This document shows positions 23,348-34,609 of a stretch of 64,000 nucleotides of DNA, one piece after another (position 1 is the first letter of the stretch; every line of letters begins with the position of its first letter). Below the pieces are notes generated by a model that made no database searches, was not told where the DNA came from, and saw only the letters and a program-made list of their open reading frames with translations. The DNA is from Tubulanus polymorphus (Eukaryota; Nemertea; Palaeonemertea; Tubulaniformes; Tubulanidae), in contig NC_134034.1 in NCBI RefSeq assembly GCF_964204645.1, forward strand, positions 4,498,072 to 4,562,071, read 5' to 3'. A program made the translations under genes and the position numbers.

Positions 23348-24116
23348 TAAACAGTATTTGATTGTGTTAAATGATATTATTTACAATCCTGTATACGGTA
23401 TTATGGCCATGTAATCACATGTTATAGTATATATTGCTTTGGTTCGTATACTAGATAGTAAATAATATTTAGTGCTGATTTTGAAGTTCCAAGACTTTCG
23501 AGGCAACCAATTGATGGATTATATGTTCTTAGTGTCATTCTACTGACTACGTTATGTGTTAGGACTACTGGCTAAGAATTAAGCCTAGTTTGCATATCAC
23601 ATCATGACCTGTTAACTTGGCATTTAGGTGTTATGTTTTTAGTTTGGGAAGTGAGCCTAATTTGTATGAAATTTATTTTTTCATTCTGTAATAACTATGT
23701 GTTATGATGTTAAATCAGTGCTCTTTTTTAAAGTTTTACTTAATTATTATTTTCTACAGCATTTTTTATGGTACAAGGCTATTCTTAGAGAGTATTGCTC
23801 TAAGTCCATGTAGTTAAGTTATACATGTACATGTAATTTTGTACCAAGGGTTTTATCATTTAATCGTAAATGAGTTTTATTTTTGTAGAGAATAAAATGT
23901 TTTGTGAGATCACGCGGAGTCACGTGTTACTTATCAGTTGTCAGTTACTCCTTGCCTCAGCCCCTCCTGACAACGTGGCTAAGCATTCCCTCGGAGAAAC
24001 ACGAGTAGGATACTTCGTTATTTTCACTGACTTCAATTCAATATTTTCACTGACTGCGTTTTACTGAATTCATTTCGTTCACTTATATTTCAATCATTCA
24101 AGGTTAGTGCTTAAAT
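23348..24116. other. Non-coding stretch
   Basis: Downstream of the PB1-like gene. An AATAAAATG polyadenylation-like word lies near 23,890. No gene recognised. Confidence 0.5.
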
Positions 24117-24693
24117 TTGAAGTCGATTATGCCGATTGACGTGCTTATTATGGGCCACTCCTTTGTGCATCGTCTCAGGACTTTCGAGCAGGAGCGCTTT
24201 TCCAATCTAGGCCTAGACCCAGACGTGGTAAAATTGCAATTTTTAGGTTTTGGAGGCGCTACAGTTTTACCGGGTGTAAAATCTATCCAACGGTGCCTGC
24301 CGAGTTTTGGTTCAAAATTTGACGTAGTATTCCTCCACTTAGGCGGAAACGACTTAGCCCGTTCAGACCCAAAAAGCTTGGCCTTTTCTTTGGTTGCATT
24401 GAGCGATTTTCTGTGCAGCACGCACAGCACGACACACTTATTAATTGGTCAGTCGCTCATGCGTCTGGCCCCCTCCGACAAATTTCAATACCAAGCTAAT
24501 AGTATTCAACGAAACCGTGAAACGTTTAGTGTGTGAATCCTTAAATATAACTTTTTGGCAACACAGAGGTTTTTGGGCTGATATCCGGCCATTTCTTCTG
24601 AGAGATGGTGTACATTTAAATGCAAAAGGCATGAAAAAATATGCTTTTAGTGTGAAGGCAGCTATTGGCCACGCCACAAAGAAATACTTCTAA
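24117..24693 (+). pseudogene. SGNH/GDSL-type hydrolase-like domain, frameshifted
   Basis: The four SGNH blocks are visible: VLIMGHSFVHRL (Ser), FLGFGGATV (Gly), FLHLGGNDLA (Asn) and, in the second frame, LRDGVHLNAKGMKKY (Asp-x-x-His). The frame changes near 24,465-24,480. SGNH domains of this style are carried by Ngaro/DIRS-like and some Crypton elements in marine invertebrates. The gag-like gene 0.8 kb downstream fits that origin. As a stand-alone host gene it would be very short (about 190 residues). Confidence 0.72.
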
Positions 24694-24816
24694 TAGCTTG
24701 GTTTGAAGCAAGATACATCGTCTATTTGTCATCAATAAGTTATATGTGTTACAATTTGATCATGAATTTTACATATTCTTTTTACATACCTGACATGCAT
24801 TTATGCAATTTTTAGT

Positions 24817-25294
24817 TACATGTGTTTTGGAGTTTTTACTTCAACGTACTCCCTGTTCTCAGGGGGTGGCATGTACTTTACCTATACATGTGTTTTGGGG
24901 TTTTTACTTCAACGTACCCCCTGCTCTCAGGGGGTGGCATGTACTTTACCTATATATGTGTTTTGGGGTTTTTACCTCAACGTACCCCCTGTTTTCAGGG
25001 GGTTGCATGTACTTTACCTATACATGTGTTTTGGGGTTTTTTACCTCAACGTACCCCCCTGTTTTCAGGAGGTGGCATGTAATTTACCTATACATGTGTT
25101 TTGGGGTTTTTACCTCAACGTACCCCCTGTTCTCAGGGGGTGGCATGTAATTTACCTATACATGTGTTTTGGGGTTTTTACCTCAACGTACCCCCTGTTC
25201 TCAGGAGGTGGCATGTAATTTATCTTTACATGTGTTTTGTGGCCCTCGCCGCAACCTACCCGTATTCTTTTCGGGGGTGGCATGTATTCTAAAG
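24817..25294 (+). repeat. Seven tandem 68-bp repeats with an internal hairpin
   Basis: Units begin TACATGTGTTTTGGGG at 24817, 24885, 24953, 25021, 25091, 25159 and 25227; spacing is 68 except one of 70. Each unit contains ACCCCCTG, TTCT, CAGGGGGT, a perfect stem-loop. The last unit diverges. Because 68 is not a multiple of three and the unit lacks stops, all plus frames stay open; these frames are not genes. Confidence 0.95.
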
Positions 25295-25496
25295 ATACAT
25301 ACTTTAAATAAATATATATATTCCATCTTTGTAACGTGTTTTTCTCTCAAAGGACGTTATGTTGCAAAAAACCCTTTGTTTAATAATTCATCGGAATCTT
25401 GCGGTTGTTTTTCATACTATTTCCATGATATACGCATTCTGCCAAGATGCTGTTCAATTTTCTGCTGGTTTTTTTTTCTATTTGCTAAATGTTTAG

Positions 25497-26438
25497 ATGC
25501 CGAGAGCCACGAGAGCTAAGCGTGCAGTCACCAGTAGACAAAAACGCCCTCGTTCGTCTGCGTTTACTGAAGCGGTTGCCACCCCCGTCAACGCCAGGGA
25601 CCAACCAACTAACCAAACCAACAACCAACCAACAACCAAACAACCAAACAACAACCAGAGGCGAATGCCGTCGCGGATATCGTCATTCAAAGACTCATCG
25701 ATAGTCATCTGCTACCAACACGCGACGCCACACAGAACTGCTTCCCGACACCTGTATCCTTCCGATCCTCCCATTCCTGGTGAGCAACTTATCAGCGAGT
25801 TACTTACGTCCTCGCTTCCTTTGGACTTAGCAGTGTCGGAAAAAATAAAGTCCGATATTTGGGCAGATAGATATATTGATTTGTCGGCTCTTTTGATCGG
25901 TACTAAATCTGCCGAAGTTGACACACTTCGTGCTACCCTTTCTGAGAAAGGAGACTTAACATTGTGTAAACCTAGACTCAAACAGTTGTCATCCATTTAC
26001 GAATGGAACAAAACATTCGATATCTTCATGTCTGTCTACGTGCAAAGACATTCCGATGTTCAGATTTTCCGTCAGCTGTTGAAATATGCTAGCACTATCC
26101 GTCAATTTGCTAATGATTTTGGTTTTCCCGCCGCAAAGAGCTACGATGAGCAATTCCGCCGATTCAGAGCGGTTTCTTCATCTCTGGTGTGGTCAAAAGT
26201 TCACGATCAACTCTGGCTACGGTGTAGTACTATAAGATCGGTAGATCAAAAGAAGCCCTTTCTTGCGAAGCCCCACCGACAGACAAAGCGTTTTCCGGTC
26301 GGTTTCTGCTGGAAGTTCTGCCAGACTGGAACCTGCCAGTATAAGCTCTGTAGAAGAAAGCATGAATGCCCCCATTGCGGTAAAAAACATACATTCGTAT
26401 TGAGTGTACTTATTGTTAAATGTTGTCACATCATATGA
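25497..26438 (+). CDS. Gag-like protein with zinc knuckle, tyrosine-recombinase retroelement type
   Basis: The N-terminus is basic, followed by a Gln/Asn/Thr/Pro-rich stretch. A helical core (WNKTFDIFMSVYVQRHSDVQ ... YDEQFRRFRA ... WSKVHDQLWLR) precedes a C-terminal CCCH-like knuckle region (GFCWKFCQTGTCQY then CRRKHECPHCGKKH). This layout is that of gag-like proteins of DIRS/Ngaro-type elements in invertebrates. It would bind element RNA. The open frame of 313 residues is intact, but no reverse transcriptase or tyrosine recombinase follows, so it is an isolated gag or the start of a truncated element. Confidence 0.68.
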   Translation: MPRATRAKRAVTSRQKRPRSSAFTEAVATPVNARDQPTNQTNNQPTTKQPNNNQRRMPSRISSFKDSSIVICYQHATPHRTASRHLYPSDPPIPGEQLISELLTSSLPLDLAVSEKIKSDIWADRYIDLSALLIGTKSAEVDTLRATLSEKGDLTLCKPRLKQLSSIYEWNKTFDIFMSVYVQRHSDVQIFRQLLKYASTIRQFANDFGFPAAKSYDEQFRRFRAVSSSLVWSKVHDQLWLRCSTIRSVDQKKPFLAKPHRQTKRFPVGFCWKFCQTGTCQYKLCRRKHECPHCGKKHTFVLSVLIVKCCHII

Positions 26439-27169
26439 TTAATTATTTGGCGATTTTTTTGCCAAACTTTTCGCAAAATATATACATGTATGTTTCAATT
26501 TGCAACACTTTTGTAATAAACTTAGTCTCACCAGTCATTTATACTAATAAATGACCTTTATCAATCAACTACATGTCTTGTTTATTTTGCTTCAAACAAA
26601 GCTCGTCGTTTTCCATTTCTCACGGAGCGGGGATATCATAAATGTATCTGTAATTAATTTTCTAGTTTCATTCAATTTTCAGAGAATAATCTGTCTCATG
26701 TAGTATAGGTATAATTATTTTTATGGAATGTCATCCCTTACCTTTGTAAAGCCAAGCAAATCAGGGCTAATAATACGTATTACCTCTCTTATGATTGATA
26801 TTCTGAGATATTCTTAGATCTTATCATCAATGAAATTACGCTCATCCAGTTTAAGGTGTGACTAACCTTAACATATAGAATACTACTTTGTGAAACTGTG
26901 TTAGTTGGAATGGAATGGGGTCCCACATTTTGAACGTAAATCGCCATACAGTTGTATTTCTTTATTTTTCCATGACCTGTAGATCTGGTCACTGGACGTA
27001 GCAAATACATCATGATTTGAAAAAAAACGTACTTTTCCTTTATACATTATAGTATATGCGATAATAATATTCTTTTTGTGAATCAGTTTTGTTAATCAGT
27101 TTAGTTTAAAGCGTTAAAAATACATTCCAGTTTGTAATAAAAATTGAAAACTGACTTATTTATGAAGGA
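26439..27169. other. Non-coding stretch
   Basis: AT-rich; no gene or motif recognised. Confidence 0.5.
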
Positions 27170-27605
27170 TTTAGGAGGCAAAATTGAGGACGCGGAAGTG
27201 GGCGTTTTGATACGGATGACCAATATGGTTGCCGTAGAAAAACGGATTCTGCCGTAATTTATCGCCAGGTTTTCTGTTACGACATGGCTGCCCACGCCGT
27301 ATATGAACGGGTCCGATCGTCATTCGACGGAATATTGTCGGAGGAAACAGGAAAAATCGCCGTCATCAAACGGTTGCTACCGTTTTAAAATGGATTTCTG
27401 TCGCTATTTATCGGTTAGTATCCCGTCTTAAGACGGCTGCACGACCTTTTTAAACGGTCAAAGTGCCCGTTATTTGGCCGAAATCTGCCGTCTTAAAACG
27501 GTGAGGGATACCGCATAAAAACGGAACTAAAACGGTAGAATTTCCGTGTTACACTGCTGCATAGATTTTCACCGTTATTATACGGAAATATTTTTTACAG
27601 TGTTG
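27170..27605. repeat. CCGT/ACGG-word-rich element ending TTTTTTACAGTG
   Basis: Dozens of CCGT and ACGG words occur, including CTACCGTTTTAAAATGG and CCGTCTTAAAACGG, some forming local palindromes. The right end TTTTTTACAGTG is the inverse complement of the 11,388 start. No coding frame. Confidence 0.5.
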
Positions 27606-28084
27606 TCCCTTCAATATTTTGTTTCACCATTTCCTACCTGGCAGAGGTGTTAATCACTAGTGAAATTTTATTCACGTGTTGTTTCAAGTTTTTTAGATTT
27701 TTATTAATCAATTACTTTACTTTCTTTTACGACCCTAAACTAATGGGATTTGATAAAACGAATTGTTGAAATGTAATTGAAATTATTTTATTTTCATAAT
27801 AATTTTACAAGAAAACTTTGTACTACAGAAGTAATTCATTTTAAACTCCACAATGAAAAATAAATTCATAAACTTTCATTGTATACAACGAGTTCAGTTA
27901 GTTATTTGTAGAAATACGATTACGCATTCTCGTGTTCATCCCAGAGTTTATCAGTTAACTGTTGACGGATGAGACCTGCATTCCTTGATGAATCCCTGAT
28001 AGATGGGCCATTAATCAAATGGAGGATATTTCTTCAATCTGTTCCCTAGGACACCGCTCATTGGTGTTAACATCAAATGCAAGG
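27606..28084. other. Non-coding stretch 3' of the Harbinger transposase
   Basis: No gene. Terminal repeats of the Harbinger element were looked for and not found. Confidence 0.4.
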
Positions 28085-29254
28085 TCAAGTTTTTTTGGAA
28101 GTTGTGCCCCCACGATCCATACAAATATTGTGTAGAATTATACAAGCAAGGGTTGTTATCCTGACGTTACAGGGTTCAAATTCCGATTTCCTCATTAAAA
28201 CCCTCCATCGTCCTTTAAGTTGGCCATAAGCCCCCTCGATCACCATTCTACCGCGACTCAAACGAAAATTGAAGTTTCTCTGTTCAGTCGACAAAACAGC
28301 GTTAGTAAGTGGTTTCATAAGCCAAGATTTAATAGGGAACGCAGAGTCACCCACAATAAGCGGGGGTATTCGCACACCATTCACATCAAAGTGGATATCG
28401 GGTAGAATGTCCCCATTAACAACATCATGCCAGAATTGAGTGGACTGAAGTATTATCCCATCATGGGAGTTTCCTGGGAACCCACATGAAGCCCACACAA
28501 ACCGATACCTGGCATCTACTAGCGCCATGAGAATAACGGAATAAAAGTTTTTGAAGTTATGATAATCTTTCCTTGCAATGCCACCACCACGTGGGGACCT
28601 GATGGGGATGTGGCATCCATCAACGGCTGCCCAGGTGTAAGGAACCTGCCATAGCTCCTCCATCTGTATTAGTTTTTCTCTGAAGTCTTGCTCACTCTCA
28701 GGCATACGACGGCCAACACATTCTTCCCACGTAGTCTCAACTAATACATTTGTGACATCCCTGGTGATATTTCGGACGGTCGGCACACCCAATCCCGTCA
28801 TCTCGGATATTGTATAGAAATAATCACCGCGTGAGAGTCTATATAAAGCGATAGCTAATCTATGTTCTGGACTTATCGGCATTTCAGTCACAATTTCCCT
28901 TTTAAGACGGTGTTTAATTCGTTCTAATATATATGAGAATGTCCCTTTAGAAATTCTAAATGTTTTCATAAACCGCTTCTCACTGTACTCCTCTGAGGCT
29001 AGACTAAACCAGCCTCTATTTCTGGGCAATCTTCGACAGGAACGTACTCTCGGAATCTGTTGATTTTCTGCATAAATCGCGGCAATTAAATTCAAAATCA
29101 ATGCTCGTCGAATCCGGAACTGGTTTGCTAAAGCTATCATCATGCGTACCGTCAATGAACGTCTTCGACGTGCTTGGTCTAGAATAATCTTGAGCAGTAA
29201 CAGTCGTCTGTTTATAGCCGCCATTTTGCATTGTATGGCGCGTGTGTAACACAT
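28085..29254 (-). CDS. PIF/Harbinger transposase (DDE_Tnp_4 type), intact frame
   Basis: The 389-residue open frame has an N-terminal helix-turn-helix-like region (FRISKGTFSYILERI ... LAIALYRLSRGDYFYTIS) and a complete DDE core. First D: TWAAVDGCHIPI. Second D: LIVGDSAFPIKSWLMKP. E: MVIEGAYGQLKGRW. FYSVILMALVDARYRF and SHDGIILQST are family hallmarks, and length matches HARBI1-like transposases. A second Met (29224, MAAINRR) may be the true start. The companion Myb-like gene usual for this superfamily is not adjacent; the Myb/SANT pseudogene at 10 kb is probably unrelated. No TIRs or 3-bp TSD were seen, so it may be an orphan copy or a domesticated gene. Confidence 0.88.
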   Translation of the reverse strand: MCYTRAIQCKMAAINRRLLLLKIILDQARRRRSLTVRMMIALANQFRIRRALILNLIAAIYAENQQIPRVRSCRRLPRNRGWFSLASEEYSEKRFMKTFRISKGTFSYILERIKHRLKREIVTEMPISPEHRLAIALYRLSRGDYFYTISEMTGLGVPTVRNITRDVTNVLVETTWEECVGRRMPESEQDFREKLIQMEELWQVPYTWAAVDGCHIPIRSPRGGGIARKDYHNFKNFYSVILMALVDARYRFVWASCGFPGNSHDGIILQSTQFWHDVVNGDILPDIHFDVNGVRIPPLIVGDSAFPIKSWLMKPLTNAVLSTEQRNFNFRLSRGRMVIEGAYGQLKGRWRVLMRKSEFEPCNVRITTLACIILHNICMDRGGTTSKKT

Positions 29255-29836
29255 CCGTATAATTTGAATTACTCGGCTCGAGCTATAGTCGCGCTGAACG
29301 TGTCGTCGTCGGCTCGTCTATTGGCGCGACGTATAAACTGGGCATAATTTGATATTTGTGAATACATCACATATGGAAATTATGATATTCTATTCGGATG
29401 GCATTTGCTCTTTCAACACCAGATTTTTATCAACAATAGAGGTAGTTTTACAATTAGTTTACTTACTCCACAATTATACAATTGCACAGAGCACAAAATT
29501 ATTTTACAATATACATTGCAACATTTAACATTAGAATGTATTAAACATTTGCGTATATACAACGCCAAGTTTTTAAGGGTTTGGCAATTTGAGTTCTACA
29601 AATTATACAACTTTACGTTATTGGGGAATCTCCAATAACGCTCCGGTAGGTATCTAGCTTTGGATTCCTGAAAGTACGGGCAGACGAGTAAAAAATGATA
29701 TTCATCCCACCGCCTCTAAATCACACTTTGGCACAGCCTATTGACACGGGCAACTCCGCGCCACCGCCCAACTTCCACCGGTAGCATGTGAGCTGAGCAT
29801 CTAAATCTACATAAAGTTAACCGGTCCCTAAGAGGA
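29255..29836. other. Non-coding stretch
   Basis: GC-richer 29,280-29,340 upstream of the transposase start (CGTCGTCGTCGGCTCG), then AT-rich. No gene. Confidence 0.4.
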
Positions 29837-30148
29837 TAATAATAATAATAATAATAATCTTTATTTTTCAAAGAAATTGAAACAATTTATAACATGATAT
29901 CCATACATAAATATAAATAAGTATAAAATGTGCCAATATCAAATGAAGGAACCCAGTGAAGCAAATGCTAGTAGATCTGGGCACCCACTCTACACACACT
30001 CATTCTTCACAAGCATGCAGACATTCACAGATTCACACACAACATACCAGTACAGTAAACATGGCTCAGATAAATGATTGTTTGAAATTCAGTATTTTAA
30101 GAGTTTATTGCTTTTAAATGATTGTTTGAGGGAATTTAGTGATTTTTT

Positions 30149-32110
30149 TTATCTAAGGTTGTTATTGGAGTTTTGCCACATTATTGGAATTAAATTGAGG
30201 AAACTTTTATTATAAATGCTTTTCTTATGGTGAGCGTTTCGGGGAATATTGTGCTGACGAGTATTGTACTGATGATATACCGAATTCTTTTGAAAAAAGT
30301 CTATGATCGGTGCTGGTAGTTTATTGTTGATAAGCTGATGTGCGTGTCTAAGTATTTCTAACTGGATCATATCTTGGAATTTTAGAATTTTTAATTTGCG
30401 AAAGATTGGATCTGTGGGGCTATTGTATGCTGATTTAGAAATAATTCGAACGGCCTTTTTTCTGTAATTTTTCTAATCTGGACAGGTTTCTTTTTAAGAT
30501 AAGAGGGCCCCAGAGTACGTGAGTACGTAAAATGGCAATGGATATAACTGAAATAAAGTTGTCTTAAACAATATGTAGGTACTAAATGTTTAACAGAGTT
30601 AATTAAATAAATTTGACTAGCTATTTGGTGCAGATTTTACTAATGTGTAAATTGAAATCAAGAAACTCGTCTAAATGTAATCCAAGGAAGCATGTTGATG
30701 ATACTAAATTAAGTTCCTTGTTGTCTACTTTTATCGTATAATCTTGATTCTTAATATTTATAATTCTATTTGGTTTAAAAAGAATTACTTTTGTTTTAGA
30801 AATGTAAACAGTTAAATTATTAGCAGTAAACCAATCTTGTAGTATATTCAAGTCATTTTCAATGGTTTGTATCAGATAATCAATTGAGCTTCCACTGATA
30901 TATACGGTCGTGTCGTCGGCGAATAAGATAGGTTTACATTTTTTCAGACACATGTGCATTTCGTTAATGTATACTAAAAACAGTAATGGTCCTAATACGG
31001 AACCTTGAGGTATACCGTAGTTAATGTGTGATATTTCAGATTGAATACTGGAGTTAATATACATTGAGCGCTTTTCTAGGTAACTTTTAAACCATGACAA
31101 AACATTTCCTCTTATACCATTAACATATAATTTATGAATTAGATATTCAATATTTAGGCAATCGAATGCTTTACTCAAATCAATAAATGCGGCTAGTGTA
31201 AAACAGTTAGATTCAAATGATTTTATTATATTTCCTATTAGTTCCATGCTAGCATGGCTGGTAGCATGGCCAGTTCTAAAACCATATTGACTTTTATATA
31301 AGATAGAGTACTTAACCAAATAGCCATATAATCGCTTGTGTATTATCTTTTCAAGAATTTTAGAGATGGTTGGCAATAGTGATATCGGTCGATAGATTTC
31401 AAAGCTCCTTTTATCGTCTCTTTTATAGATAGGTGTAACACTGGCTATTTTAAATGCATCCGGGAAGATTCCAGTTTCTATTGATTTATTAAAAATTGTA
31501 ACAAGAGGTTTTGCAATTATGTTACCGAGAATACTACTAATATTATCGTGACCCGCGGACGGTTTGAGATCAAAATTAGAAATTATTTTTTCAACTTCAC
31601 TTTCATCCGTCGGAAATAAAAACAAGTTACTGCTATACATATCAGGCATATAATCTTTGAAATCTGTTCTTGGTTTTGGAAGTTTTTTTGATAACTCATG
31701 ACCTACAGAACTGAAGAATTTACAAAAACCATTACTAATGTCTTGCTTGTTATTACTTAATTTACCATTTATATTAAAGATATCAGGAATGCAATCTTTA
31801 TTATTTGTTTTTCCGAGAAGATCTTTCATAGTTATTTGTTTTTCCGAGAAGATCTTTCATAGTGGACCAAAGTTTTCTACCGTTATTCCTAATATTAGTT
31901 AATTTTTCACTGTAGAATCTTTCCTTTGCTGCTCTTTTAGCAGAATTATAGGCGTTACGATATTTTTTATATTCAACGTAGTTCGGGTGGTTTTTATCAA
32001 GTCCGATAATACTTTTACACAACTTATTACATCTGCGGGAGGTAATTGAGTTAAATACTTTTCCATTTCGAAACGGCATTTGATTGTAAAATACGTAACA
32101 GCCATAGTGA
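30149..32110 (-). pseudogene. LINE copy B reverse transcriptase, broken
   Basis: Conserved segments are YRPISLLPTISKILEK, AAFIDLSKAFDCL, NYGIPQGSVLGPLLFLVYIN, PILFADDTTVYIS and TCFLGLHLDEFLDFN. Upstream, KSIIGLDKNHP and YNSAKRAAKERFYS match copy A. A 31-bp tandem duplication at 31801-31862 throws the frame near the N-terminal side, and the frame is lost again around 30,380-30,620. A last segment (ILRHAHQLINNKL ... YNTRQHNIPRN) ends near 30149. The catalytic FADD is intact but the protein cannot be read through. Confidence 0.85.
31801..31862 (+). repeat. 31-bp tandem duplication in LINE copy B
   Basis: Two adjacent identical 31-bp units begin TTATTTGTTTTTCCGAG at 31801 and 31832. The length is not a multiple of three and explains the frameshift. 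Confidence 0.95.
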
Positions 32111-32120
32111 AATCATTAAA

Positions 32121-32710
32121 TCAGTGAGTTAATAAGTAAATCAGTAATCTCAGTTCAAGTATCAGACTCAAGTACGACTCAGACTTGTCGACAATGTCGA
32201 GTGAATATTCGCTAACATTTTTTAAAACAGAGAACATAGCCCGCTGCGCTTGGTTTGCCAACGCTTTTCGCCACTGAACAAAAGACCCGGCATGGGAGAA
32301 TAGTATACCCAAATACCTATAGTTATATGCTAACTCAAACACTCGACCGTTTATATTAAACTCCGGCGGGTTTCGGAGTCTTCGCTTCGAGAATATCACT
32401 ACTTTTGTTTTTTTTCGCAACTTATTAGTAACTTCCATTCTTTACAATAAGTATGGAGGTTGTCAATCAATTTCTGAAGACCCTGTGGACGCTCGCTCAT
32501 AAGTACTGTATCGTCTGCGTACATAAGGATCATCAATTTGACCCATGCATCATTATGCATGCGCGGATTTAGGGAGGGACTATTTTGAACATCTAGATAG
32601 CCTTCCAGATCTTCCAGATAAGAAAAATCGAAAAGAGCACGGGGGACAAATTTTCTCGAAATTATGACCTTGTTTCTCTTAATAGGCCAAGTCACTTTTG
32701 TAAAGGAAAT
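32121..32710 (-). pseudogene. Fragment of a second, unrelated LINE reverse transcriptase
   Basis: Two overlapping minus frames hold LMILMYADDTVLMSERPQG (catalytic DD), then YCKEWKLLIS and TKVVIFSKRR, YNYRYLGILFSHAGSF and QAQRAMFSVLK. This style belongs to I/Nimb-like LINEs and differs from the CR1/L2-like copies nearby. A frameshift near 32,400-32,430 and truncation at both ends make it a dead relic. LINE copy B begins right beside it. Confidence 0.75.
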
Positions 32711-33935
32711 TGCAATGGAATTTAGTCAGTCCATTTCTATAGCTTTGGAGTCTATCATGGTTACCCTGATCGTAGTTTTAAAAAAGGTACCGGCAATGTA
32801 CAGGGTAGATAGGCAGTAGGCTGGGTCAACATCAAAGTTAAGCTCAGCAGAAAGGAGAAACGAGGTACCTATCTGTTAGCCTAATTGAGTTCAAGAAAAT
32901 TTGCTTTTCAATTGTGTAACAGTACAATCTTAATATAGAATCTCAACCATATCATTTCCAAATAAGATGCATTAAGGAGGTATCTACTGATTACGAAAAT
33001 GAAAAAGGTTAATGGGCACTGCACTATCCTAATTCACTGGTCGCCTTAACTACATTCTAATACAATATATTCATCACAAGTTGATGTAATTAAGCTTTTA
33101 AATTGCTTACGTGCTATTGATGCTTAAGGGTGCTCTCACGTTAAAAGTTGCCACCTTTTTTACACATTGCAATTTAGTTGTAATTTAGTTGCTCATTTAA
33201 TACTGGTTACAATTTCTTGGAATTTGACTAGGTTTTAGAGAACACGTCAGTGGACCTACATGCCAGATTTTGTGTAAATATCTTAATCTGGCTTTGAGTA
33301 ATAGCTAAAAATTTGCAATTTCCCCTTTTTGGAATGACATTTCATATTTGTCCATCTCTTCGCAGTGGACTATCGTTAATAGTTTTCAATATCAAGTTGC
33401 TTTATAGTGTGCCTTTAAGCTGCCAATCCTAAATTTTTGAACGCAAAAGAACGGTTTGTAAATTGATTCATTCGTTACAAAGTTACGGTCCAATATCTAA
33501 GTCTAACTCATTTCCGTCAGAATATATTCCAGCGAAGCCCTTATGAAGTTGATCTACTATTTCAGCAGCAGTTGTAACTGTCTAACTGAAAACAGTCTTT
33601 AAGGCATCCATGAATGGAGTTCAGATGGCTTTAAAATATCTTTTTCATGTGCTCAACCGTTTGTATTTGTCAGCAGTTTCAGCCACTAACTCGAATTTCT
33701 GTCAAAAACTGTCCACTCCGACACATACCAATTTTCACTACTTTTGAAATTGTTATTAATACTTCCTGTGCTTATTCCTTTAGTGTGAGGTACCTCAAAA
33801 ATACCCTAGAAGGATGTTTTGATTCATTAATAGTTGTCAATATAATGACCCTCTTAAGTGTCAAATGTGATGTCCTCTCCGGGACACAGTTTGTCATTAT
33901 TATTTTCAGACGGTGGAAATCGAAATTATATGATG

Positions 33936-33938
<3 letters not shown>
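32711..33938. other. Non-coding stretch
   Basis: No gene, RNA or repeat recognised. Confidence 0.5.

Positions 33939-34021
<83 letters not shown>
33939..34021. repeat. (TA)n microsatellite, about 80 bp
   Basis: Uninterrupted alternating T and A. The Ile-Tyr open frames on both strands are artefacts of it. Confidence 0.98.
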
Positions 34022-34024
<3 letters not shown>

Positions 34025-34609
34025 AAAATATATTCTTATACAACGGACAACAGTTATGTTATGATACCTTCCAAGTTGGCTCGATGATAAAACTGGCTTG
34101 AAATGCATTTATTTTATAGGGTTGAATAATCATTCAACTAAACATATTAAATAAATTTTCGGCAACCTTTTTGGATGGATCAAATTGATTTTTTCTGTTT
34201 CGGAGATGACAAAATGTTATGACAAATTTTAACAATGTAATGAAAATCAACACGTGATACAAGCCAACACCTTCGCCATGGATACCATCACATTTTTAAA
34301 CATCAACACTAGTTTTCAAGCAGTTTAGCACTATATATCTGCCAGTTGAATAGAAATATTGAATTTTTTGACTGGAGATATGGGTAGCACTCATGTCCTG
34401 TACTTGCTTCTTCATTTTACTTGCACGTAGTGTAGGATATAGTTTCTTTTACGATAGTGGTGTCTTTCAAAGCTGTGTTACAAACTTCATACTTATGACT
34501 TTGGATATGGATAAACTGGATATGGATATGGATAAACAACTGGTAGTGAAATTTCCCTGGTCGCTAAGACAAAGGAAATAGACCGTTAGTGAGCCTTCAG
34601 GGGGCTCAA
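34022..34609. other. Non-coding stretch
   Basis: No supported gene. A short GATATGGATA tandem lies near 34,503-34,535. Confidence 0.4.

Larger units (their letters stand above)
29837..32110 (-). mobile_element. LINE copy B, same family as 3.4-6.4 kb, 5'-truncated
   Basis: On the minus strand it ends in AATAAAG plus (ATT)n, seen on plus as (AAT)n at 29837-29858, identical in style to copy A. The coding part aligns with copy A from the endonuclease/RT linker onward. It is truncated at about 32,110, where a different LINE fragment begins. Confidence 0.85.

Noticed and set aside
24803-25292. Several overlapping plus-strand open frames rich in Val, Phe, Tyr and Pro
   Set aside because: They are translations of the 68-bp repeat in three frames; no start context or domain.
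24817-25294. CRISPR-like array
   Set aside because: Units are contiguous with no unique spacers and the DNA is eukaryotic.
9984-29254. Myb/SANT pseudogene and Harbinger transposase as one PIF element
   Set aside because: They are 17 kb apart with other transposons between and no shared terminal repeats.
33647-34108. Open frames with long Ile-Tyr runs on both strands
   Set aside because: Translation of the (TA)n microsatellite.
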